Assembly (NCBI GenBank): GCA_037501455.1 | Contig: CM074861.1 | Span: forward strand, 35,790,001-35,854,000 | Direction of reading: 5' to 3' | Source: Lantana camara | Lineage: Eukaryota; Streptophyta; Magnoliopsida; Lamiales; Verbenaceae | DNA length: 64,000 bases | In this document: positions 56,650 to 64,000 of the stretch, piece by piece | Layout of the letters: each line of letters begins with the position of its first letter | Position numbering within the stretch: the stretch's first letter is position 1 | The notes under the pieces: generated by a model | Databases searched by the model: none | Seen by the model: only the letters and a program-made list of their open reading frames with translations | Told to the model about the DNA's origin: nothing | Program-made: the position numbers and the translations under genes

Positions 56650-58260
56650 GGCCAGAGCGTATGTCACTTCGGTCAATTCTGCCTCAATCCCAAGTAAAGT
56701 AGAGGAGGCACTCACAGATGAGAGGTGGGTTCGGGCAATGGAAAGTGAGATGGAGGCACTGGAGAAAAATGGCACATGGGAGAAGTGCATAGTCCCATCA
56801 GGAAAGAAAGTAGTAGGGTGCAGATGGGTATTTACTATTAAGCATCGGGCAGACGGAAGTGTGGAAAGGTATAAAGCCAGGTTGGTGGCAAAAGGGTATA
56901 CCCAAACCTATGGCGTTGATTACTCAGAAACTTTTTCTCCAGTGGCCAAAATTAACACTATCAGGGTACTTTTCTCGGTGGCAGTAAACCGAGGATGGAG
57001 GCTACACCAGTTTGATGTTAAGAATGCTTTCTTACAAGGGGATCTCGAAGAATAAGTGTACATGGAACCTCCACCAGGGTTTACAGGTGGGTTCGGTAAC
57101 CAGGAAGTATGCAAGTTCAGAAAAGCCTTGTATGGGCTAAAGCAGTCACCCCGTGCTTGGTTTGGGAGATTTACCACTGCCATGAAGAGATATGGTTATC
57201 AGCAGAGTAACTCAGACCACACGCTCTTCCTTAAGAGAAGGGAAGGATTAGTCACATGCCTTATCATCTATGTAGACGATATGATCATCACAAGGGATGA
57301 CACAGAGGAAATCTCCCACCTAAGGGAAAACCTGTTCCGGGAATTTGATATGAAGGATCTAGGGGAGCTGAAGTACTTCCTAGGTATAGAAGTATTGAGG
57401 TCTAAACAGGGCATCTTTATCTCCCAAAGGAAGTTTGTCCTTGATCTGTTGGCTGAAATTGGTTTTTTGGAATGTAAGCCGGTGGACACTCCGATGGTGG
57501 TTAACCATGGGTTGCAGATATCAGAAGGAGCAGAGGAGGCGGATAAAGGACAGTACCAACGGTTGGTTGGAAAACTGATCTACTTGTCACATACTAGGCC
57601 AGATATAGCCTACGCAGTGGGGGTTCTGAGTCAGTTCATGTATCGACCGCAGAAGGAGCATATGGATGCATCGTTCAGGGTGTGTCGATACTTTAAGGGA
57701 CATCCAGGGAGAGGTGTCTTATTCCAGAAACACGAACATCTAGGTATTGAGGCCTACACAGATACAGACTGGGCAGGACGATGGAAAGGAGGTCTACGTC
57801 CGGATATTTTACATTAGTTGGAGGAAACCTGGTGACTTGGAAAAGCAAAAAGTAGAAAGTTGTGGCACTTTCAAGTGCAGAAGCAGAATTTTGAGGGATT
57901 GCACGAGGCGTGATAGAAGTTTTATGGTTGAGAAAGCTACTTGCAGAAATCGGTTTTCCCGTGACAGGACCGTGCAAATTGAGGTGCGATAATCGAGCTG
58001 CTATCAACATTTCAGAGAACCCAGTGCACCACAATCGTACTAAGCATGTGGAGATAGACGGACATTTCATTAAAGAAAAGCTGGAGGAGCAGATAATTGA
58101 TATTCCGTTTGTTCGGTCCGAGGACCAATTGGCAGACATTCTGACGAAAGCTGTGAATGGAAGGATCTTCAGTGAAGTGTTGGGCAAGTTGAGCATCAGA
58201 GATCCGACACTCGACTTGAGGGGGAGTGTTAGGAAAAACTATAATTTAGGGATTGTGTAA
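56650..58260 (+). pseudogene. Copia pol, reverse transcriptase and RNase H part
   Basis: Reverse transcriptase starts about 56738 (WVFTIKHRADGS, LVAKGYTQ). It is cut by a TAA at 57053-57055 where members have Glu in the GDLEEEVYM context, and resumes with YVDDMIIT. RNase H begins AYTDTDWAG, then a frameshift occurs near 57775. The shifted frame (STSGYFTLVGGNLVTWKS) has TAG and TGA replacing Gln and Arg before a clean end (57910-58260) with RTKHVEIDGHF and ADILTKA. Five or more lesions are visible here. Confidence 0.88.
58215..58226 (+). other. Polypurine tract of the 52070-58400 copia
   Basis: TTGAGGGGGAG directly precedes the 3' LTR start TGTTAGG. Confidence 0.85.
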
Positions 58261-58400
58261 TCACATTATTATCTTTCCTTAGTTAGCCTCGTGTGTATAT
58301 TTTTATAGTGTATATTCGTGTACATGTATTTCTCATAGTTTCACAGTAAAATCAATAAAAAGAATTCCTCCCAATGTCATGGCTTCTCCAAATTCTAACA
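58227..58400 (+). repeat. 3' LTR of the 52070-58400 copia
   Basis: It is 174 bp and matches the 5' LTR except at three sites (AAAACT, CTC, AATGTC here versus AAGACT, CCC, AATATC). Confidence 0.94.
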
Positions 58401-58468
58401 GCAACGGCCTCGCCACCCAGATCCCGGTTGTGGTCGTCTCCGTCGAGCACCCTTTCCCGCCGGAGCAC

Positions 58469-58617
58469 CGTCAGGCCCTGGCAAGAAACAGTCCAGGACT
58501 ACCGCCAGGCGCTGGCAGTCCAGCACACAGTCCAGATTTAGCCACTATCATCGTCTGTGGGAAACTCTGAACAAAAGCCTTGCTTTCGTACCGCTACCCT
58601 ATAACTTTTCATTCAAA
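58469..58617 (+). other. Degenerate 5' end of a Tat-type gypsy element
   Basis: After the last CXE gene 2 homology come about 80 bp of unknown sequence ending CACTATCA. Then CGTCTGTGGGAAACTCTGA (58552-58570) matches the inner part of a Tat primer-binding region (compare 42046-42064) but lacks the TGGCGCC half. The 80 bp could be a remaining LTR end, but this is not proven. Confidence 0.5.
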
Positions 58618-60696
58618 ATGGTCCAGACACGTCACGGACGACGCGTTTGCGGCGAGAATGGTGAAGAAATCTTCCCGGACCTCAACACCACAAGGGAGAA
58701 CTTTCAACCCCCCCGTAGTAGGAGTCGCCACGGCGGAAGCCGGTCCCAGCGCTCCCAGCCGATTGATATTGACCGAAGCAGACTTAGCTGCTTATGCGGA
58801 ACAATGCAGGGCAGAGGCAATGGCCGCTGTGAGAGAAAACAGGGAACCGGTCATGCCGGCTCCCCCAAGAGGAAGTCCTTTGGCTCTAACCCCTCAGAAC
58901 GCAGCATACCCCACGGTCCAAGGGCCCTCTATCCCAATGGCGTACTCTGTCCAACAGCATGCCCACCAGCCCAGTTTATGGGGGTACCCACAGCTCCCCT
59001 ATGGCCAAAACCCCTACGCACAGCCTCAGACCATCTACATTGCTCCGGTCCCAGGAGCCCAACACCCAGTCCATCTGGGTGCGCACATCGAGGAGGGGTT
59101 TGATGACAACGAAAACCTACCTCGCCACCGGGAGCCAGCCAGAAGAAGAAATGATCCGGAAGAGGAACGCCCCTAGCAGCTTTTGCGCAATGTGGGGAAA
59201 AATGATAGGGGCGCCCGTCATGTTGCAGGGACGGCAAGCGAGATGAATAGGGACGCTCCCGTTCCTAGAAATGTGCCCATCTTCGATCGCCTAGGGGCTA
59301 GGTTCCATCCCGACACCTACTACAGAGCCAACCAGGGACATTGGGTTGGCCAGGGCGATCTCCGAAACAATCTCCCCCGGAGACATCAATAGCAACAACA
59401 ACAGCAGCGTTACTTGCCCGACCCAGCACAGGGGTCAGAGTATTTGATCCACAAGAGGAAGTGTCATCACACTCCCCCCAAGGGCAAGCCCCCGACGAAA
59501 GGGCGTCTACCCACCAGCACGGTCGCCTCCCACAGCGTCAGGGGAGGGTATACCGCAGCGAAAGGGAGGCAAGGTCTCCTTTCTACGACGAAATCATTGA
59601 CGCCAAGATGGTGGATAGAGACCCTACCAACTTGCCAATTTATCACGGGAGCACCGACCCCGTGAAGCACTGTTCAAAGTTTGAGGCACAGGGCCACTCT
59701 AAGCTCATATGGGCCAAGATCTTCGAAACCACTCTTGAGGGTCCTGCCCAGGACTGGTTTGAGCAGTTGGCTCCTCACAACATTCGCGATTATGACCATC
59801 TGGCCAGAAAATTCAAGGCCCACTTTTCATCGATGACGGGGGTTAAGCTCCCGTCTACCTACTTGTATAGTATCGTGTAGGAGGAAGGCGAGACCTTAAT
59901 GAGTTTCTTCTCTCTTCAATGAAGCTTTCGTCAAGGTGGAGCATTTGGACATCGATATCTTGACCCAGACCCTCCACAAGGCCATCCATCACACGGAATG
60001 CGCCGACGAAATCATCCTCGAGTCTCCCTAGAACATGGAGGAAATAATGACCATCGCACGCCGCTTTATGCAATTGGAAGAAGTCAAATCCACTACTCGC
60101 GCTCTGATGCGTAGGAACGACCGGAGAGGGAGCGACCCAGCTCCTGATCGGTTTCCCAGATTCGACCCACCTCGGACGGAGCCTCCCAGGCCCTCCAACA
60201 GGATGGAGCAGAGGCTCAAGTGAGAAATGTCTTCCGCGAGCGGGGCCAAGAAGGGATACACCCTATTGGTCTGTCCCATTGAGGAAATTTACGAAGTCAT
60301 GGATCGGGGATTACTAAAGAAGCCCAAGTAGCTGAAGGAGACCAAGAAGGCCAAAGAGTCGAGAAAGCGCAGCGCTTATCACATGCAGCCGGACCATTGG
60401 ACCTCAGAATGCATCGCCCTGAGAGAGGAAGTGGAGCGACTGATCCAAGGTCGCCATCTCATGGAATTCGTGAAGAAGCTGGATGAGCGAGCTCGCTAGG
60501 CTTTCGACCCAAGAGAGTCTCCTCCACCCAGAAGAGGACGCAAACCACCATTGGAAAAACCTGAGGAGGCCAACCCCCACAACCTACCCACCAATGAAAT
60601 CTTCATGATTGCGGGTGGCCCTGCAGGGGGAGATTCCAAGACCGCCCGCAAACACTCGAGACGTCAGGTCGGTCGAGAGCTTTCGGACCCAGAGAG
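58618..60696 (+). pseudogene. Gypsy (Tat-type) gag, heavily decayed
   Basis: It starts MVQTRHGRRV at 58618 and shifts frame before ILTEADLAAYAEQCRAEAM. It continues through a Pro/Gln-rich stretch to 59176, shifts again, and reaches the capsid core with FYDEIIDAKMVDRD, YHGSTDPVKH and LEGPAQDWFEQL (59341-59880), followed by a stop. Later pieces include LHKAIHHTECADEI, MTIARRFMQLEE and a ruined zinc-knuckle region (AYHMQPDHWTSECIALREEVERLI, around 60375-60450) that has lost its first Cys. At least six in-frame stops are visible. It is not functional. Confidence 0.8.
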
Positions 60697-62299
60697 GTGA
60701 TGCACGTGGAGGAAGGGCAAGAATGGCGTGAGCAAGAGATCTCATTTAGTGATAGGGATTTTGTACCGGTGATGCCACGGGACGGTGGAATGCCGAGTTG
60801 TCCGATGGTCGTCACCCTAGATTTAGCAACCTGTGCTGTACACAAGACCCTTGTCGATAGTGGAAGCTCGGCCAACATTATCTTTTACTCCACCTTGCAA
60901 AAGATGAACATCCATAACTCCCTCGAATATGAACCAATTAAAACACCGTTGACAGATTTCGGAGGTTCTGAGGTCTATTCCAAGGGGAGAGTCAAGCTCG
61001 TTACCTCAATGGGGAAGCTACCAAAGCGAGCTACACAATTGTTGGAATACTTGGTGGTAGAGGGTCCCTCAGCTTATAACATCATCATGGGACACCCAGC
61101 CCTGATAAGCTTCAGAGCCGTGATCTACACGTACCACCAAACTATCAAGCTACCGACCCCGCATGGGATAGGGGAGCTCTGCTGCAACATCCCAGAGTCT
61201 TGGGAATGCTACTCCATTTCCATGGGAAAGGTACAGCTTCCGAACAAAAGTATCATACCTTTGCTGAACATTGATGATTTTTTGGATCCGGAGCTTGCCG
61301 ACCCCGATGACCCAACTGCGGAGATGTGCTCTAAGCAAATGATCTCCACCATAGCGCGGAAAAAGTGCAAGCTTGATGATGGGAAAATAGAAGCGGCGGG
61401 TACCCTTGTCCCCGTCCAACTGATTCCGGGCGATGTGGAGAAAACCACCAGCGTTGGGGCTAACCTCAAAGGTAAACAACAATGCAAGCTCATCCAATTC
61501 CTACAAGATAATGCAGACGTGTTTGCTTGGAAGTCCTCAGACCTGGTCGACGTCGACCTAAAAATCATTGAACACCACTTGAATGTAGACCCAAGTTTTT
61601 GACCCATCAAACAACGACTAAGGGCCCAGACCGACGAGCGAAATGAGATAATTGAGCAGGAAGTCAACAAACTACTTGACGCGGGATACATCACCCCGGC
61701 CAAGTACGTGGACTGGCTCTGCAATGTCGTCCTGGTCGCGAAGACAGGAGGGAAGTGGCAAATGTGCAACGACTTCACCGATCTGAACAAAGCCTACCCC
61801 AAAGATCCTTACCCTCTCCCATGCATCGATCAGTTGGTCGATTCCACTGCCGGATGCGAGCTCTTGAGCATGATGGATGCCTTTCAAGGCTATTATCAGA
61901 TCTTCATGGCTCAGGAAGACAAGAAAAAGACCCTTTCATTGTGGTGAAGGGGATTTACTGTTTTGAAGTCATGCCTTTCGGGTTGAAAAACGCTGGCGCC
62001 ACTTACCAGGGGCTGGTTAACAAGATTTTTGCTAAGGAGATCGACAAAACAATGGAGGTGTATGTCGACGACATGATTGTCAAAAGCGAGAGGACGGAGA
62101 CGCATTTGTCAGATTTGGGTCGAACTTTCGACCTACTGCGCAAGTACAGAATGAAGCTAAATCCTAACAAATGCTCTTTCGGTGTAGAAGGAGGAAAGTT
62201 CCTCGGCTACATAGTCAGTCAACGAGGAATTGAAGCCAACTCAGAGAAGATCCTGGCTCTGAAAAGCATCAACAGACCTCACAGCGTGAGGGACGTCCA
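60697..62299 (+). pseudogene. Gypsy (Tat-type) protease and reverse transcriptase, truncated
   Basis: The 60697-61602 frame carries the protease site LVDSGSSANI and the linker to reverse transcriptase. It is broken by a TGA at 61600 where Lys is expected (before PIKQRL). Reverse transcriptase continues with VLVAKTGGKWQMCNDFTDLNKA, shifts frame near 61930, then gives VMPFGLKNAGATYQ, YVDDMIVKS and FLGYIVSQRGIE. It stops mid-domain at 62299 where another LTR begins. RNase H and integrase are absent from the window. They may lie beyond the inserted element. Confidence 0.87.
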
Positions 62300-63413
62300 T
62301 GTTGGGAATAGTGCCCTGGAAATTCAATTTGTTGAATTAATTAAACTGAATTTACAGCAAGTTGTGAGTATTTCACATATTAATAATTAATGACGTGTGG
62401 TGGTATTCTCATATGAAATGTGTTTCATAGGAAAAGACTTTGAATACCGAAATCACGTGTCATTAAAGTTCTAGTCGGTAAAGATAAGAATATGTTCTTA
62501 TCAAGATTATAACGTGGTTATATAAGATGATAGTCTTTCGTCATAGGGAATGGTGATTCCAATTATAACACGTTGATGATTTTCAATAGGATTGGAAAAA
62601 TCGAACTGGACCACTGAAATAATTCATTTTATACTGCTATCTAAAATAAATAAAATCTCAGGAAGCATTATACTCTTAATCATGATAATATTTCGGCTTT
62701 AGGCATGTAGTGTTAGTCACTGTAGCATACTCGAAGTGAGGTCTCGGTAACGGGTGGCCAAAATACTTTGTATGATTCGGTGACAACATGAAATGTGCTA
62801 AAGAGTCATATTGATCGAGGAATCTGTGGCCTTGCTGGAAGGTAAAAGATATCCTTGAAATAGATTTGCAAAAGTTCGAATTAAGACTTTGGCCAAAGCT
62901 CTTTGCGTGATACGTCACCGAAGTTGTATGTTGAATGTGTTTCACATACAGAGAATTTGAACTTAAGGCGAATCAATAAATTTCAAATTAGAGATGAAAA
63001 ATAAATGATAGTAGTTGCAATTTATTTTTCATGAATATCTACACGGAGGAGTAAAATGCGAAATTATTCTAGATCGAGAAATTCGTGAATAATTTAATTA
63101 ATTTTAGAGTGCAACAATATTTATTTAGTGGAATTAAATATTGTTAAACGGTAATTAATTATTTTCATGAGATGATAATATATTAATCCGTTTGGAGCTA
63201 AAATTAATTAGTCCTGCAGGTCCCCCTGCAAGCCCCAATTGAAAACCCGAAGAGAAAATATTAAAAGGATAAAGAGAAATGAATTTTGGCAAGTGTTTTA
63301 AAATAGCCAAGGGATTTATTTTAAGAAAATAAATCCATTTCCAAAGAGTTGGAAATGCCCGGAATTTTATTTTGGAGAAAGTAAAATTAAAAAAAAAAAA
63401 TTTTAAAAAATGT

Positions 63414-63718
63414 TGACGTGGAAGGTGACGTGGAACTGAAGTGTCACGCCATGTCAGCAAGTGGACCCAGGTGGCGCTGATTGGGCGGCCGCGTGGCACG
63501 CCACGTGTGCGACACGTGGACGGTCCAGATCACGCCACGTCATCGAGAATGAACTATCCAGATTTGTCTGGACCGGGTCGGTCAACGGGTCATATGACCC
63601 GGTCAAACGGGTCAGGGTTCCGGGTCAACGGGTCAGGGTCTCGGATAGGGTTGGACCGGGTCCAGTTTGGGCCGGACCGACCCGGACACGTGGCCGAATG
63701 AGAATCGGCCACGTCATC
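63414..63718 (+). promoter_or_regulatory. Cluster of ACGT-core and GGTCAA motifs in LTR U3
   Basis: TGACGTGG occurs twice (near 63414 and 63427). CACGTG-containing sites lie near 63502, 63513 and 63689, CCACGTCAT near 63535 and 63708, and several GGTCAA (W-box core on the other strand) between 63580 and 63625. These are typical bZIP and WRKY target motifs, sited 220-520 bp upstream of the TATA box. Confidence 0.55.
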
Positions 63719-63933
63719 CCCAAACCCTAGGCCGTGGGTGAAACACACGCGCTGCCTTTTGAGGGCGCGTGCCAACTCCGATTGGCGCATGGCCGGCGGA
63801 GTTGGATTCGTGCCGAAGAGAGCTTCAACGTGGTGCTCTCATATTCCGTCAATTTTGCAAGTGCCAGTGCGAAATGACCAAAATACCCTTCTACTTATGC
63901 TTAAAATGGCCATTTTGCCCTCGGGTTTTTGCC

Positions 63934-63941
63934 TATAAATA
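63934..63941 (+). promoter_or_regulatory. TATA box of the 62300 LTR
   Basis: TATAAATA is followed by a pyrimidine-rich stretch (CCCCCCTCCCTCATTTCTC), a usual plant initiation context. Transcription likely starts near 63965-63970. Confidence 0.65.
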
Positions 63942-64000
63942 GGCTGACCCCCCTCCCTCATTTCTCATTCAGTTTTGGGATGGTTTTGGCCAAATTTTGG

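Larger units (their letters stand above)
52070..58400 (+). mobile_element. Ty1/copia element with 174-bp LTRs, inserted in CXE gene 2
   Basis: LTRs are at 52070-52243 and 58227-58400, both 174 bp with three transitions between them. GCAAC at 52065-52069 and 58401-58405 is the target duplication. The primer-binding site TGGTATCAGAGC follows the 5' LTR directly (52244), and a purine tract (TTGAGGGGGAG) precedes the 3' LTR. The internal region has gag and pol with many disabling changes and a hAT insertion (53410-54682). Short LTRs and the gag type resemble Retrofit/Ale-like copia elements (tentative). Confidence 0.95.
49269..58468 (+). pseudogene. Carboxylesterase-like (CXE) gene 2, split by two transposons
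   Basis: The coding parts are 49269-49280, 51717-52069 and 58406-about 58468. The start ATG and three codons sit left of a Mutator-like insertion. Right of it the frame continues through a hydrophobic segment rich in Leu/Ile/Phe to SVRAQTWEDA, matching gene 1 (SRAQTWQDA). A 1-bp deletion near 51790 shifts the frame. The shifted frame carries ELGISWSSDGTL and INVHGGNF (HGG oxyanion motif; gene 1 has HGGDF). A copia element then splits FCN from GLATQIPVVVVSVE...PEHR. After PEHR the homology stops at Tat-type gypsy DNA, so GxSxG and the C-terminus are gone. It is a dead paralogue of gene 1. Confidence 0.8.
62300..64000 (+). repeat. LTR of another retrotransposon (runs off window)
   Basis: It starts TGTTGGGAATAGTGCCCT, nearly the same 18 bp as the LTRs of the first copia family (TGTTAGGAATAGTGCCCT), then diverges. 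It interrupts the gypsy reverse transcriptase. It has an AT-rich first kilobase, a GC-rich regulatory-like part (63410-63720) and a TATA box near 63934. The end is not reached, so 5' LTR versus solo LTR is open. Confidence 0.78.

Overview
This window is nuclear DNA from a flowering plant, probably a dicot. I cannot name the species. The evidence is the plant-type Ty1/copia and Ty3/gypsy retrotransposons primed by initiator-tRNA-Met (TGGTATCAGAGC), the MITEs and the AT-rich intergenic DNA. No intact host gene, tRNA or rRNA is visible. The only host genes I recognise are two related carboxylesterase-like (CXE) genes. Both are on the + strand and both have been destroyed by transposon insertions. 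Nearly everything else is a mobile element or its remains, and eight insertions can be delimited exactly by their target-site duplications (TSDs).

Layout. 1-20833 is a minus-strand copia array of the form LTR-internal-LTR-internal-LTR. A solo LTR of the same family is nested in the second internal region in the opposite orientation (TSD GCGCC). The array abuts a diverged LTR fragment of the same family at 19633-20833. 20834-25799 is unassigned, repeat-like DNA split by a 3.1-kb solo LTR (22223-25309, TSD TTTTG). 25800-28103 holds a foldback MITE and a Tourist-like MITE (TSD TTA). CXE gene 1 (28727-29925) carries a 774-bp solo-LTR-like insertion (TSD GATCC) and ends abruptly at a remnant of a Tat-type gypsy element.

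The Tat remnant lies on the minus strand from 29926 to 42888. It retains one LTR, the primer-binding site, the 3' part of integrase, an 89-bp tandem-repeat 3' region and an antisense coiled-coil ORF. A young 9.4-kb non-autonomous LTR element (30196-39582, TSD CTAGA, no coding capacity) interrupts that antisense ORF. 42889-49250 is AT-rich DNA with several MITEs and the RNase H end of a LINE.

CXE gene 2 starts at 49269. It is split by a Mutator-like element after codon 4 (49281-51708, TSD TTCTCTAT) and has a 1-bp frameshift. A copia element with 174-bp LTRs splits it again (52070-58400, TSD GCAAC), and that copia itself carries a hAT element (53410-54682, TSD TTGCCGAC). CXE gene 2 is then cut off by a decayed Tat-type gypsy gag-pol (about 58546-62299), which is truncated in reverse transcriptase by another LTR running off the window (62300-64000).

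The most unusual signals are these: the two in-frame stops shared by both copia copies; four spaced copies of TGTCCGCGAGTCGTGGG in the copia RNA leader; a G-box array in its LTR; two facing 1.95-kb LTRs that could form a giant hairpin; an array of about 12 short hairpin repeats inside the non-autonomous element; and the 89-bp tandem repeats beside the Tat antisense ORF.
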